DNA of 64,000 nucleotides from Lebetimonas sp. JH292 (GTDB lineage Bacteria > Campylobacterota > Campylobacteria > Campylobacterales > Nautiliaceae). This document shows positions 8,481 to 18,541 of the stretch, piece by piece (position 1 is the first letter of the stretch; each line of letters opens with the position of its first letter). The notes under the pieces are model-generated. The model saw nothing but the letters and a program-made list of their open reading frames with translations, did not search any database and had not been told where the DNA came from. A program made the translations under genes and the position numbers. The stretch covers positions 1,061,289 to 1,125,288 of the forward strand of contig NZ_ATHQ01000001.1 of NCBI RefSeq assembly GCF_000523275.1, written 5' to 3'.

Positions 8481-9242
8481 ATGCTTAAGGTTGAAAATCT
8501 TTTTTTAAAAAAAGGCGATTTTATTTTAAATCAGGTTTCTTTTGATGTAAATAATAAAGAATATGTTGTTATGCTTGGAAAAACAGGAAGCGGGAAAACC
8601 CTGCTTCTTGAATCCATCGCCGGTTTTCACAGAATTGAGGGAAAAATTTATTTTGAAGGCAGGGATATTACGAATTTTCCTCCTGAAAAAAGAAATTTCG
8701 GGTTTTTATATCAGGATTTTCAGCTTTTTAAAAATTTAAATGTTGAAAAAAATATCCGTTTTTCTGAAAAATTTAAAGGAAAAGACAATAAACTGTTTAA
8801 TGATTTAATTAATTTTTTAAATTTAAAGCACCTTTTAAAAAGAAAAATTGTAAATTTAAGCGGAGGTGAAAAACAGAGAATTGCACTTGCAAGGGCAATA
8901 TATTCAAGGCCTAAAATACTGCTTCTGGACGAACCTTTGAGTGCGATTGACCCGACTTTAAGAAATGAAATAATGAAAAATTTAAAACAGCTGCCAAATA
9001 GATACAATATTTCTGTAATTCATGTAACGCATAATTTCAGGGAAGCTTCTTATTTAGCCGATAAAATAGGAATAATTTTAAAAGGGAAACTTTTGCAGTT
9101 TGATGAGAGTAAAAAAGTTTTAAATTCTCCCGATTCTTTGGAAGTTGCCAAATTTCTCGGATTTAAAAATATTTTTGAGCTGTCTTTATTAGGTTTTGAG
9201 AATTCTCATAAATATTTTTCGATTGACCCTAATTTAATTTAA
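8481..9242 (+). CDS. wtpC: ABC transporter ATPase, WtpC-type, C-terminal domain lost by frameshift
   Basis: Second oxyanion-importer ATPase. Walker A GKTGSGKT (about residue 34), Q-loop YQDF, signature LSGGEKQR, Walker B LLLDEP and H-loop HVTHNF are intact, so the nucleotide-binding domain should fold. The frame ends at TAA (9240-9242) just inside the regulatory domain (YFSIDPNLI). The missing MOP/TOBE domain continues immediately in the +1 phase (9238-9453). Removing one T from the TTT at 9238-9240 would join the two. The result is an ATPase of 253 aa instead of about 323. It pairs with WtpB just downstream. Confidence 0.8.
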   Translation: MLKVENLFLKKGDFILNQVSFDVNNKEYVVMLGKTGSGKTLLLESIAGFHRIEGKIYFEGRDITNFPPEKRNFGFLYQDFQLFKNLNVEKNIRFSEKFKGKDNKLFNDLINFLNLKHLLKRKIVNLSGGEKQRIALARAIYSRPKILLLDEPLSAIDPTLRNEIMKNLKQLPNRYNISVIHVTHNFREASYLADKIGIILKGKLLQFDESKKVLNSPDSLEVAKFLGFKNIFELSLLGFENSHKYFSIDPNLI

Positions 9243-9453
9243 TAAACAAAGAGAAAAAAAAGAATATGATTACTGTTTTAAAGGATATATAGATGAAATT
9301 ATGGGTATTACCGACCATTATAAAATTTATGTAAATGTTAATGGGGAAATGTTTTTTATAAAAATATCTAAAAATTATTTTAAAGAACTTGATTTGAAAA
9401 AAGGAGAGCAGGTATTTTTATGTTTTGATAAAAAAGATATTGTATTTATTTAG
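9238..9453 (+). pseudogene. Detached MOP/TOBE domain of the WtpC-type ATPase
   Basis: An uninterrupted frame (phase +1 to the ATPase) encodes about 71 residues, including CFKGYIDEIMG, HYKIYVNVNG and LKKGEQVFLCFDKKDIVFI. The other ATPase in the cluster ends with a comparable strand-rich domain (LIFKASNVHIF). It has no convincing start or ribosome site; its first in-frame ATG is at 9301. It is best read as the C-terminal domain of the preceding gene cut off by a one-base insertion. Sequencing error or programmed frameshifting would look the same. Confidence 0.65.
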
Positions 9454-9461
9454 GAGTGTGG

Positions 9462-10235
9462 ATGAAAAAAGTTTTTATATTTTTAAGTCTTATTATATTA
9501 CTCTTTTTAACGCTTCCTTTATGTAAATTAATCTTTGGTATTTCTTTAGCCGGGTATATTCAAACAATTAACGATAAAGAAGTGATAAATTCTATTTTTT
9601 TAACAATGAAAGTTTCATTTTTTTCCACACTTTTTGTGTTTTTTACAGGGGTGCCTTTAGCTTATCTGATTGCAAGAAACAGTTTTTTTGGAAAAAGTGT
9701 GCTTGAGAGTGTTATAGACATTCCGACAATGGTGCCGCATACCGCTGCCGGTATTGCACTGCTTATGACGTTTGGGACAAGAAATATTGAAAATTTTTTG
9801 GATAAACTGGGGCTCGGTTTTGTCGATTCCACTACGGGTATAATGGCCGCTATGATGTTTTTATCATCACCGTATCTGATTAATTCTGCAAAAGAGGGGT
9901 TTAAAAATATTGACCCTAAAATAGAAAATGTGTCCCGCTCTCTTGGAGCCTCTTTTTTTTATACATTTTATAAAATAGTTTTGCCTCTGGCTAAAAAGGA
10001 TTTAATTAACGGAATGCTTTTGATGTGGGCGAGGGGGCTTGGAGAATTCGGTGCTGTTGTTATTATTGCATATCATCCGATGGTGGCGCCTGTTTTGATA
10101 TATGACAGGTTTATAAATTTCGGACTGAATTATTCAGCGCCTGTTGCCGCATTAATGATTATAGTTTCAATTGTTATTTTTTCAGTTATAAGATATCTGA
10201 ATAACAAGTTATATTTTTATGTTATAATTACATAA
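9462..10235 (+). CDS. wtpB: Tungstate/molybdate ABC transporter permease (WtpB-like)
   Basis: Inner-membrane permease of about 257 aa with roughly six hydrophobic helices. The coupling-loop motif is [18 protein letters not shown], followed by [18 protein letters not shown], close to the archaeal WtpB pattern. An AGGAG site (9452-9456) places the start at the ATG at 9462; the GTG at 9456 is too close to it. It belongs with the WtpC-type ATPase upstream and probably with WtpA at 4507. Confidence 0.86.
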   Translation: MKKVFIFLSLIILLFLTLPLCKLIFGISLAGYIQTINDKEVINSIFLTMKVSFFSTLFVFFTGVPLAYLIARNSFFGKSVLESVIDIPTMVPHTAAGIALLMTFGTRNIENFLDKLGLGFVDSTTGIMAAMMFLSSPYLINSAKEGFKNIDPKIENVSRSLGASFFYTFYKIVLPLAKKDLINGMLLMWARGLGEFGAVVIIAYHPMVAPVLIYDRFINFGLNYSAPVAALMIIVSIVIFSVIRYLNNKLYFYVIIT

Positions 10236-10248
10236 AAAAAGGCATTTA

Positions 10249-12030
10249 ATGCAAGATATTATTAGGAACTTTTCTATTATAGCCCATATTGACCACGGAA
10301 AAAGCACGCTGGCCGACAGACTTATAGAATTTACGGGCGGAATTAATGAGAGGCAAAAAGAAGATCAGCTTCTTGATACAATGGATATAGAAAAAGAAAG
10401 AGGAATTACCATAAAAGCCCAGAGTGTAAGGCTTGAATATAAAGGGTATATTTTAAATCTTATAGACACTCCCGGACATGTGGATTTTTCTTATGAAGTG
10501 AGTAAATCTTTAAAATCAAGCGAAGGTGCCCTTTTGGTGGTGGATGCAACACAGGGGGTTGAAGCCCAGACGCTTGCAAATGTATATATGGCTGTTGAAA
10601 ATAATCTCGAAATTATTCCTGTAATTAATAAAATTGACCTTCCGAGTGCCGAACCAGAAAGAGTGGCGGAAGAGATAGAGCAGACCATCGGTATTGACGC
10701 AAGTGAGGCGATATTTGTAAGCGCAAAAACAGGAATAGGAATAGAAGAGCTTCTTGATGCAATAATAGAAAGAATTCCCTCTCCAAAAGGGGATAAAAAC
10801 GCCCCTGCAAAAGCCTTGATTTATGACAGCTGGTTTGATAATTATTTAGGGGCGATTTGTTTAGTGAGGGTTTTTGACGGGTCTATTAAAAAAGGTGATG
10901 AAGTTTTGGTAATGGGTACCGGTAAAAAACACAAAGTATTAGACCTTTTTTATCCTCATCCGCTTAAAAAACTTAAAACCGATGAAATTAAAACAGGAGA
11001 AGTCGGTGTAGTCGTAATGGGGCTTAAAAATGTCGCCGATATCAGGGTAGGAGACACCATTACAAATGCTAAAAATCCTGCAAGCGAGCCGGCTGCCCCT
11101 TTTGAAGAGCCGAAAAGTTTTGTGTTCGCAGGGATTTATCCGATAGATACCGATAAATATGATGAACTTAGAGACGCGCTTGAGAAATTAAAATTAAATG
11201 ATTCGTCTATTACTTACGAGCCGGAAACTTCACATGCACTCGGTTTTGGGTTCAGGGTAGGGTTTTTGGGTCTGCTTCATATGGAGGTCGTAAAAGAAAG
11301 GCTTGAGAGGGAATTTGGAATAGAGCTTATTGCAACAGCCCCGAGTGTTACATATAAAGTAAAACTGACTGATAAAAGCGAAATAGAAATATCAAACCCA
11401 TCAGACCTACCTCCGCCAAATAAAATAGAAAAAATTTACGAACCCTATGTAAAAGCCACCATTTTAACTCCAAGTGAATATATAGGAAATTTAATCCAGT
11501 TTTTAAATGACAAAAGAGGGGTTCAACTTAAAATGGATTATCTCTCTCCCGAGAGGGTACTCTTGGAATATGAACTTCCTTTGAATGAAATTGTTACGGA
11601 TTTTTACGATAAATTAAAAACACTCACCCGCGGATATGCAAGTTTTGATTATGAACCAATTGGATACAAAGAAGGCGATTTGGTTAAAATGGATATAAGG
11701 GTTGCTGGGGAAATTGTGGATGCCCTTAGTATTATTGTTCCAAAAGAAAAGGCTGAAAGAAAAGGAAGGGAACTTATCAAGGTAATGAAAGAGCTTATTC
11801 CAAGACAGCTTTTTGAAGTGGCTATTCAGGCAAGTGTGGGAAATAAAATAATTGCCCGTGAAACTGTAAAAGCATTAAGAAAAGACGTTACCGCCAAATG
11901 TTACGGAGGGGATATAAGCAGAAAAAGAAAGTTGCTTGAAAAACAAAAAGAGGGTAAAAAAAGAATGAAATCAATCGGAAAGGTTAATATTCCGCAGGAG
12001 GCGTTTTTAAGTATTTTGAAAATTGATTAA
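10249..12030 (+). CDS. lepA: Elongation factor 4 (LepA)
   Basis: Ribosome-associated translational GTPase that back-translocates or remodels stalled ribosomes. G motifs are [14 protein letters not shown] (residue 12), the switch-I region [17 protein letters not shown] and NKIDLP. The LepA-specific C-terminal domain includes [18 protein letters not shown] and [18 protein letters not shown]. At 593 aa it is full length. It starts 13 nt after wtpB but is functionally unrelated, and may be co-transcribed. Confidence 0.97.
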   Translation: MQDIIRNFSIIAHIDHGKSTLADRLIEFTGGINERQKEDQLLDTMDIEKERGITIKAQSVRLEYKGYILNLIDTPGHVDFSYEVSKSLKSSEGALLVVDATQGVEAQTLANVYMAVENNLEIIPVINKIDLPSAEPERVAEEIEQTIGIDASEAIFVSAKTGIGIEELLDAIIERIPSPKGDKNAPAKALIYDSWFDNYLGAICLVRVFDGSIKKGDEVLVMGTGKKHKVLDLFYPHPLKKLKTDEIKTGEVGVVVMGLKNVADIRVGDTITNAKNPASEPAAPFEEPKSFVFAGIYPIDTDKYDELRDALEKLKLNDSSITYEPETSHALGFGFRVGFLGLLHMEVVKERLEREFGIELIATAPSVTYKVKLTDKSEIEISNPSDLPPPNKIEKIYEPYVKATILTPSEYIGNLIQFLNDKRGVQLKMDYLSPERVLLEYELPLNEIVTDFYDKLKTLTRGYASFDYEPIGYKEGDLVKMDIRVAGEIVDALSIIVPKEKAERKGRELIKVMKELIPRQLFEVAIQASVGNKIIARETVKALRKDVTAKCYGGDISRKRKLLEKQKEGKKRMKSIGKVNIPQEAFLSILKID

Positions 12031-12252
12031 ATTAAACGGAAAATGGATAATGGATATTAAATGGTTATAACATAAAAATATAACTACAAAGATAAAAATA
12101 TTACAGCTCAGAGCTCCATTTTGCTAACGCACCGCTCAAATTTTGCTAAAAATTGCAAACAGCTACGCAGGCCCTAAGGGCTCGGTGCAATTTTTTTAAC
12201 GTAAAATTTTTGCTAAATTCCGCTACGCTGTCAAATTTTTACTTTTACGTTA
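12031..12252. repeat. lepA/MFS spacer with heptad copies, GC-richer patch and inverted repeat
   Basis: This stretch between convergent genes holds no gene. Two tandem AATGGAT units (12042-12055) belong to the heptad family seen elsewhere (CATTATC/CATTTTC on the other strand). The segment about 12105-12185 is much richer in GC than its surroundings and contains GCCC-TAA-GGGC. A perfect 10-bp inverted repeat, TAACGTAAAA (12197-12206) and TTTTACGTTA (12243-12252), reaches into the 3' end of the MFS gene and may serve as its terminator. Confidence 0.55.
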
Positions 12253-13382
12253 TTTAATGTGAAAAATTTTCTTTTTATTTTATATGCAAAAATTAAACTT
12301 ATTATCAAAAACATAAAACTTAAAATTCCCACTCTCTCAAGCCCTATTAAATCGCTGAAAACACCTATTAAAAATGTAACAACCGCGGGTATCAAGAATG
12401 CAAGCATCATATAAACACCATTTAGAGCGGTTGAATTTTTTTGGTGGTGGATGATAGAAAGCATCACAGGCCCGGTTGAAAATAGACTTAATCCAAGAAA
12501 AACTAAAGGCAAGTAAATTAGTTTAAAATAAATAAAAAGAGGCATTGAAATAATCGCTATAAGAGTGGAAAATATTAAAGTTTTTTTATATCCGAATTTA
12601 TCGCCTATATTTCCTGCAAGAAAAGTACCAACTATGGCAAAAAACTGAAAAAAGGCAAGTGAAATATTGGCTTTATTTAAGCTCTCTCCTATATGAGTTA
12701 AGTATAAAGGTAAATAAAAAGCGAAAAATATTTTTGCAAAACTCTGGAAAAATATAAAACCGGAAATTATCAGAAAAAATTTTTTATATTCTATAAAGAT
12801 TTTAAAGTCCGCTTTTTGTTTTGTTTTCGGTTTGAAATTGCCTTTTATATCCTTTAATTTCCACCATAAAAAAGCTGATGCAAAAAAAGCAAAAAACACA
12901 GTTTTTAACAGTCCTTCAAGCCCCCAGATACTTATTGCCGCTGTTGCAATCAAGGGAGCTATGGTTCTTGCAAGCTCTCCCCCGACCATAAACATACTCA
13001 TACCAAAACCCATTTTAGGGGTCACTTCTTTTACAATTCCGGGAGTTGCTATATGAAAAATCTGGGCCGAAATTCCGGCTAAAAAAAGTAAAATCAGTAA
13101 AATAATATAATTTGGTGCTATTCCTATTAAACTCATAAAAACAGCTGTAGTAACAGGTGTAAGAATTGTAAAAATTCTTAAATCTTTTTTTGAAACCATA
13201 AGTCCAAGATACGGATTAAATAAAGCTGGAATTCTTCTCACAACATCAAGCAGTGATGCTTCAGTAACGCTGATTCCAAGTTTTTGAATTAAAAGCGGTA
13301 AAACAGGTGCTAAAAAAGAAGTATATATATCGTGTGTTAAATGGGCAAAAGAAAGAAGAAAAACATTAAATTTACTTTTCAT
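12231..13382 (-). CDS. MFS transporter, fosmidomycin-resistance (Fsr)-like
   Basis: Twelve-helix major facilitator of 383 aa, probably an exporter of a small organic compound. The N terminus, SFAHLTHDIYTSFLAPVLP, matches the conserved start of the Fsr family, and a loop motif GDKFGYKKT lies between helices in the second half. The substrate is unknown; fosmidomycin export is a family label, not evidence of drug resistance here. It stands alone, convergent with lepA and upstream of no partner gene. Confidence 0.8.
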   Translation of the reverse strand: MKSKFNVFLLSFAHLTHDIYTSFLAPVLPLLIQKLGISVTEASLLDVVRRIPALFNPYLGLMVSKKDLRIFTILTPVTTAVFMSLIGIAPNYIILLILLFLAGISAQIFHIATPGIVKEVTPKMGFGMSMFMVGGELARTIAPLIATAAISIWGLEGLLKTVFFAFFASAFLWWKLKDIKGNFKPKTKQKADFKIFIEYKKFFLIISGFIFFQSFAKIFFAFYLPLYLTHIGESLNKANISLAFFQFFAIVGTFLAGNIGDKFGYKKTLIFSTLIAIISMPLFIYFKLIYLPLVFLGLSLFSTGPVMLSIIHHQKNSTALNGVYMMLAFLIPAVVTFLIGVFSDLIGLERVGILSFMFLIISLIFAYKIKRKFFTLNNVKVKI

Positions 13383-13416
13383 AAACTGCCTTTTTAGGCA
13401 TAATTGTAGCAGAAAG

Positions 13417-14628
13417 TTAAAGTTTGATATTTCTTATTCCGTAATTTTCCACTACAAAATCTATATCCTTGTCACCTCTTCCTGAAAGATTGACTAAAAT
13501 TGTATCGTTTGGTTTTTCTTTTGCTAATTTCATAGCATATGCAACGGCATGTGCACTTTCAAGGGCCGGAATAATTCCTTCATATTGGCTTAAAGCGTAA
13601 AACGAATCAACGGTTTCTTCGTCAGTTATTGCTGCAATATTTAATCTGCCGCTTTCTTTTAAAAATGCCTGCTCCGGTCCGACTCCCGGATAATCAAGTC
13701 CGCTTGCTATTGAATAAACAGGTGCCGGGTTTCCGTTTTCATCTTTTAGCATTAATGTGTTAAATCCGTGAATCACACCTTCATCCCCATACATTAATGT
13801 GGCTGCATGTTCTCCCAGTTTTGTACCTTTTCCAAGAGGCTCGACTGCATATAATTCAACCTCATCATCAATAAATCCGCTGAATATTCCCATAGCATTG
13901 CTTCCGCCTCCTACACATGCAACTACATTATCGGGTAAAAATCCAAGCATTTCCAAAAACTGCTCTTTTGCCTCAAATCCCACAACACTTTGAAAATCCC
14001 TAACCATCATAGGAAACGGATGTGGACCAACAACACTTCCTATTGCATATAAAGAAGTGTCGAGCTGTTTTACATAACTCTCAAACGCACTGTCCACCGC
14101 TTCTTTCAGTGTTTTTAACCCGTGTGTTGCAGGCACTACCTCGGCACCTAATATTTTCATTCTTACAACATTAGGATGTTCTTTTTCAATATCAACTTCA
14201 CCCATATGTATTTCACATTCAAGTCCGAAATATGCTGCCGCTGTTGCCAGTGCTACCCCATGCTGTCCGGCCCCGGTTTCTGCAATCAGTTTTTTCTTGC
14301 CTAAATATTTAGCCAAGAGGGCTTCTCCCATGCAGTGGTTTAGTTTATGTGCCCCCATATGGTTTAAATCTTCCCTTTTTAAATATATCTGTGCGCCTCC
14401 TAAGGCATCGGATAATCTTTTCGCATGATACACTGGCGTTGGTCTTCCTTGAAAATGCTTTTGAATTCTTCTGAGTTCACTTATAAAATCATGAGAGTGT
14501 TTAAGTTTAAGATAAGCTTTTGTGATTTTGTCAAATTCATCTTTTAATATATCAGGAATATAAGCTCCACCGAATCTACCGAAAAAACCTTCACTGTCAG
14601 GATATTTTTGTAAATGTGATTTTTTCAT
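13417..14628 (-). CDS. trpB: Tryptophan synthase beta subunit TrpB
   Basis: PLP enzyme that condenses indole with serine to form tryptophan. Signature blocks are GRFGGAYIP at the start, [15 protein letters not shown] with the PLP-binding Lys, [11 protein letters not shown], the phosphate-binding [12 protein letters not shown] and [10 protein letters not shown]-like [13 protein letters not shown]. At 403 aa it is of the standard TrpB1 type. No trpA or other trp gene is next to it, so it is either a dispersed trp gene or an extra indole-salvaging copy; the window cannot decide. metK follows upstream on the same strand. Confidence 0.93.
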   Translation of the reverse strand: MKKSHLQKYPDSEGFFGRFGGAYIPDILKDEFDKITKAYLKLKHSHDFISELRRIQKHFQGRPTPVYHAKRLSDALGGAQIYLKREDLNHMGAHKLNHCMGEALLAKYLGKKKLIAETGAGQHGVALATAAAYFGLECEIHMGEVDIEKEHPNVVRMKILGAEVVPATHGLKTLKEAVDSAFESYVKQLDTSLYAIGSVVGPHPFPMMVRDFQSVVGFEAKEQFLEMLGFLPDNVVACVGGGSNAMGIFSGFIDDEVELYAVEPLGKGTKLGEHAATLMYGDEGVIHGFNTLMLKDENGNPAPVYSIASGLDYPGVGPEQAFLKESGRLNIAAITDEETVDSFYALSQYEGIIPALESAHAVAYAMKLAKEKPNDTILVNLSGRGDKDIDFVVENYGIRNIKL

Positions 14629-14659
14629 AACAGTCCTTTTTGTTTATTTCAAAAAAAAA

Positions 14660-15808
14660 TTAATGGAGATTTAAAAATTCTTTTATCTCTTCAACTTTGT
14701 CTGTTTTTTCCCATGAAAACTCTTCCCTTCCAAAATGTCCGTAAGCTGCTGTATTTTTATAAATCGGTTTAAGTAAATCAAGTGTTTCAATTATTCCTTT
14801 GGGGGTTAGATTGAATATTTTTCTAACAGCTTCTTCAATTTTTTGTTCATTTACTTTTGCCGTGCCGTGTGAATCAATATAAATACTGACAGGTTCAACA
14901 ACTCCTATGGCATAAGCAATCTGAACAGTTATTTTTTCAGCCGCACCAGCAGCTACAAGGTTTTTAGCCACATATCTCGCCGCATATGCCCCGCTTCTGT
15001 CAACCTTGGTAGGATCTTTTCCGCTGAATGCTCCTCCGCCATGCGGAGCAGCACCACCGTATGTATCAACAATTATTTTTCTCCCGGTTAGTCCCGCATC
15101 CCCCTGAGGACCACCTATTACAAATTTTCCTGTCGGGTTTATGAAATACTCAACATTTTTGCTTAGTATACTTGCAGGAATTACTTTTTTTATAACTTCT
15201 TCAATTACAGCTTCTTTTATTTCAGAATAGTTAACGTCTGGTTCGTGTTGGGTGGATACAACGACTTTTTCAACACTTACGGGTTTTCCGTTTACATATT
15301 TTACACTGACCTGAGCTTTTCCGTCCGGTCTCAGCCATGGGACTATTGCTTCTTTTCTTGCAATCGCCAGTCTTTTTGTAAGTTTATGGGCAAGCATTAT
15401 GGGAAGAGGCATAAGTTCAGGGGTTTCGCTGCATGCATATCCGAACATCATGCCCTGATCACCCGCTCCTATTTCTTCTCCTTTTTCAACCCCCTGACGG
15501 ATATCCGGACTTTGTTCGCCTACTCCGTTTAATACCCCAGCAGTTCTGTAATCGAATCCGAATCTTGCATCTGTATAACCGATTTCCCTTACCACCTCTC
15601 TTGCAATTTCCTGCATAGGGGCGTAAGTTATGGTTTTAAGCTCTCCCGCAATAATACAAAATCCGTTGCTTAAAAGTGTTTCACAGGCAACTTTTGCATT
15701 TTTGTCTCTTTCAATTATATAATCAAGTATTGCGTCACTGATTTGGTCAGCCATTTTATCAGGATGGCCCTCAGTTACACTCTCACTGCTAAATAAATAT
15801 TCTCTCAT
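14660..15808 (-). CDS. metK: S-adenosylmethionine synthetase MetK
   Basis: Makes SAM from methionine and ATP in the cytoplasm. Motifs are [18 protein letters not shown] near the N terminus, [12 protein letters not shown] (ATP site), and [20 protein letters not shown] with the metal- and phosphate-binding residues. The length of 382 aa is typical. An AAGGAG site precedes the ATG. Upstream lies an unusual palindromic repeat region separating it from metE, which makes its methionine substrate. Confidence 0.97.
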   Translation of the reverse strand: MREYLFSSESVTEGHPDKMADQISDAILDYIIERDKNAKVACETLLSNGFCIIAGELKTITYAPMQEIAREVVREIGYTDARFGFDYRTAGVLNGVGEQSPDIRQGVEKGEEIGAGDQGMMFGYACSETPELMPLPIMLAHKLTKRLAIARKEAIVPWLRPDGKAQVSVKYVNGKPVSVEKVVVSTQHEPDVNYSEIKEAVIEEVIKKVIPASILSKNVEYFINPTGKFVIGGPQGDAGLTGRKIIVDTYGGAAPHGGGAFSGKDPTKVDRSGAYAARYVAKNLVAAGAAEKITVQIAYAIGVVEPVSIYIDSHGTAKVNEQKIEEAVRKIFNLTPKGIIETLDLLKPIYKNTAAYGHFGREEFSWEKTDKVEEIKEFLNLH

Positions 15809-15823
15809 AAATTCTCCTTATTA

Positions 15824-15966
15824 CATTTTCCATTGTCCATTTTCCATTTTACATTTACCATTAATTCGCATACTCCTATTTTGAAAGTGCTTAAAAAAGC
15901 ATTTTCAAAAGACAAGAATATGTAAATGTAATTATACAATTGAAAATGTAAAATGTAAAATGAAAT
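15824..15966. repeat. Palindromic element framed by inverted heptad arrays
   Basis: Six heptads run CATTTTC, CATTGTC, CATTTTC, CATTTTA, CATTTAC, CATTAAT (15824-15865). Three in the opposite sense, GAAAATG, TAAAATG, TAAAATG, occupy 15942-15962. Between them sits a 14-bp stem (15879-15892 with 15897-15910, one mismatch, AAAA loop), with weaker pairing extending outward. The whole looks like a miniature inverted-repeat element and fills the metK to 81-aa-gene spacer. Confidence 0.7.
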
Positions 15967-15971
15967 TAATA

Positions 15972-16217
15972 TTATTTATTCAAACACTCTTTTGAAGCTT
16001 TAGCAATGAATTTTAATATATCATTATCTGTTTGGTGCCAGATAAAATAATTATACGGATAAGCTGATTTTATTTTTTCAAAAACACATCTGCAGTATTT
16101 ATATTTATTAGGTAAAGAAGAGTTTTGCATACATGCATGAATAAATTTAAATTGATAATCAAACGGATAATTATAAGAAAAAAGAAAAAGAGGTAAAAAA
16201 ACGAGCAGTTTTTTCAT
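15972..16217 (-). CDS. Small secreted Cys-containing hypothetical protein
   Basis: 81 aa with a clear signal peptide (MKKLLVFLPLFLFSYN). The mature part has Cys in HACMQNS, YCRCVFEKIK and a final CLNK, which suggests disulfides or metal binding in the periplasm. Its ATG overlaps the metE stop (TAATG, shared base at 16217), so it is translationally coupled to metE. I do not recognise a named family, and no link to methionine synthesis can be shown. Confidence 0.65.
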   Translation of the reverse strand: MKKLLVFLPLFLFSYNYPFDYQFKFIHACMQNSSLPNKYKYCRCVFEKIKSAYPYNYFIWHQTDNDILKFIAKASKECLNK

Positions 16218-18457
16218 TAAAGAGTTTTTCTGACCTCTAATGTTGCGTCAACCATATTTTTTAGACTCGGTTTTACTTCTTCCCATTTTCTTGTTTTGAG
16301 TCCGCAGTCCGGATTAATCCATACTTTCCCAGCCGGCAACACTTCTAAAATCGCTTTAATTTGATTGACCATTTCAACTTTACTTGGAACTCTTGGAGAA
16401 TGGATATCATAAACTCCCGGACCTATTTCGCCTTTATATCCTCTTTCTTTAAAGATTTTGAGTAATGAATTGTCACTCCTTGCATTTTCGATAGAAATAA
16501 CATCAGCATCCATATCTTCAATTGCATCCATAATATCGCTGAATTCAGAATAGCACATATGGGTATGGATTTGAGTTTGGGGTTTTACGCTAGAAGTTGT
16601 AATTCTAAATGCAGTAATTGCCCAATCTTCATATTCTTTTCTTTTACTGTTTCTTAAAGGATATCCTTCTCTAAGTGCTGCTTCGTCAACCTGAATTACT
16701 TTAATCCCGGCAGCTTCAAGGTCTTCTACTTCGTCTCTTATTGCAATGGCCATTTGGTATGCTGTGTCTCTTTTTGGCTGATCGTCTCTTACAAAAGACC
16801 AATTTAGCATCGTAACAGGGCCTGTTAACATACCTTTCATTGGTTTGTTAGTGAGACTTTGGGCATATGTAATCCATTCAACCGTCATATCTTTAGGTCT
16901 AGAAACATCTCCGTAAATCAAAGGAGGTTTCACACATCTACTTCCGTAACTTTGAACCCAACCGTTGCTGGAAAATGCAACGCCTTTTAACTGTTCACCG
17001 AAATATTCAACCATGTCGTTTCTCTCAAATTCACCGTGAACCAATACATCAAGTCCTATTTCTTCTTGGAATTTAACCAAATCTTTAATCATATCTTTAA
17101 TTTTTGTTTTATATTCTTCTTCGTTGATTGCACCGTTTTTATAATCACGTCTTAGTTTTCTAAGTTCAGGTGTTTGAGGAAAACTACCTATTGTTGTGGT
17201 AGGTAAAACAGGATATTTTAAATTTTCATGTTGAAGTTTGATTCTTCCATCAAACGGTACATTTCTGTGTTTATCTTTTTCACCTAAGTTTGAAACTCTG
17301 TCCTGAACGATTGTATCGTGAATTTTAGGAGAGGTTTTTCTTGTTGCAATTGCGATTTTATTGCTTTCAAGCACTTCTTTTTCATATTCGTTTAAAGTTT
17401 CGTTTCTAAAAAGTTTATCAATTACTCTTATTTCATCAAGTTTTTCAAGAGCGTAGCTTATCCAGGATTTGATATCTTCATCCATTTTTGTTTCATATTT
17501 TAATGTATATGGAACATGAAGTAAAGAGCAGCTGCTTCCTATATGAACTTTATCATTATCAACTGCTTCTGTTAAACCTTTTACAAATGCAGCTGATTTT
17601 TCGATATCATTTACCCATACATTTCTGCCGTTGACTATTCCAATCCCCACTTCTTTACCGGCATCAACTAATGCTTTAATTGAATTTTCGCTTCCTAAAA
17701 CAAAATCTAAAAACATTCCTTTTACAGGTGTTGAGGCGAGAATTTCATTTGCCTCGTTTGAATGCTCGAAATATGTGGCAACGTAAATATTTGCAGTGTT
17801 TCCAAGTTCGTCATATACTTCTTTTAATACTTTTAAATCTTCTTCAGTTGGATTTGTTACAAAATAAGGTTCGTCCATCTGGATAGTATAATTTTTAAAT
17901 TTATTTAAAATTTCTTTATAAACAGGCACTAATTTTTTAATAATATTGTTTTCACTACCTTCAACTTTGCTTAATTTTACATAAGTAACAGGCCCTATTA
18001 AATTGATTTTTGGAGTAACTCCGACTTCTTTTGCCAATGCAATTTCATTTTCAATTTTTGTTGTATCAGCTCTGAAAGCCATATTTTCATCAAGTTCTGG
18101 CACAATATAATGATAGTTTGTATTAAACCATTTGGTCATTTCCATGGCTTTATGGCTTTTATCACCTCTTGCCATTGCAAAGTATCTGTCCATGCAGTTT
18201 TCAATATCTTTATATCTTTGAGGCACTGCATTTAATATAACAGTTGTATCAAGCATATTGTCATAAAAGCTGAAATCATTGACACTTATCATATCTATAC
18301 CGGCATTTTTTTGATAAATTAAATGTCTTTTTATTAAATCAGCAGCTGTTTGTTTTAATTCATTTTGAGAAATTTTACCTCCCCAATAACTTTCCAACGC
18401 TCTTTTAAGCTCTCTTTGTTCCCCGATTCTCGGGAACCCGATAACATAAGTCGCCAT
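16217..18457 (-). CDS. metE: Cobalamin-independent methionine synthase MetE
   Basis: Transfers a methyl group from methyltetrahydrofolate-polyglutamate to homocysteine. The two barrel halves are visible: an N-terminal domain starting YVIGFPRIGEQRELKRALE and a C-terminal catalytic domain from about residue 420 (TTTIGSFPQTPELR). Zinc ligands lie in THMCYSEF and in NPDCGLKTRKW near the end. At 746 aa it is the standard length. No riboswitch was seen upstream. It forms a pair with the small secreted protein downstream. Confidence 0.97.
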   Translation of the reverse strand: MATYVIGFPRIGEQRELKRALESYWGGKISQNELKQTAADLIKRHLIYQKNAGIDMISVNDFSFYDNMLDTTVILNAVPQRYKDIENCMDRYFAMARGDKSHKAMEMTKWFNTNYHYIVPELDENMAFRADTTKIENEIALAKEVGVTPKINLIGPVTYVKLSKVEGSENNIIKKLVPVYKEILNKFKNYTIQMDEPYFVTNPTEEDLKVLKEVYDELGNTANIYVATYFEHSNEANEILASTPVKGMFLDFVLGSENSIKALVDAGKEVGIGIVNGRNVWVNDIEKSAAFVKGLTEAVDNDKVHIGSSCSLLHVPYTLKYETKMDEDIKSWISYALEKLDEIRVIDKLFRNETLNEYEKEVLESNKIAIATRKTSPKIHDTIVQDRVSNLGEKDKHRNVPFDGRIKLQHENLKYPVLPTTTIGSFPQTPELRKLRRDYKNGAINEEEYKTKIKDMIKDLVKFQEEIGLDVLVHGEFERNDMVEYFGEQLKGVAFSSNGWVQSYGSRCVKPPLIYGDVSRPKDMTVEWITYAQSLTNKPMKGMLTGPVTMLNWSFVRDDQPKRDTAYQMAIAIRDEVEDLEAAGIKVIQVDEAALREGYPLRNSKRKEYEDWAITAFRITTSSVKPQTQIHTHMCYSEFSDIMDAIEDMDADVISIENARSDNSLLKIFKERGYKGEIGPGVYDIHSPRVPSKVEMVNQIKAILEVLPAGKVWINPDCGLKTRKWEEVKPSLKNMVDATLEVRKTL

Positions 18458-18541
18458 ATTTTTCCTTTTTTTAGCGAAATTATAACAAATTTATAAATTT
18501 TCTCTACCTGCGATTTTTATATTTTTTGTTTTTTACAATCG

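Noticed and set aside
8720-9007. Minus-strand reading frame of 95 codons inside the WtpC-type gene, and similar long antisense frames elsewhere
   Set aside because: They lie wholly within well-recognised genes, lack ribosome sites and show only the hydrophobic shadow composition expected in AT-rich antisense.
9238-9243. Loss of one AATTT unit as the origin of the wtpC frameshift
   Set aside because: Restoring a third AATTT copy still leaves an in-frame TAA; removing a single T is the change that joins the frames.
13417-14628. trpB as part of a local trp operon
   Set aside because: No trpA, trpC or other trp gene lies within reach; neighbours are an MFS exporter and metK.
18458-18541. SAM riboswitch upstream of metE
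   Set aside because: The 84-nt spacer is AT-rich with no paired helices or conserved SAM-aptamer segments.
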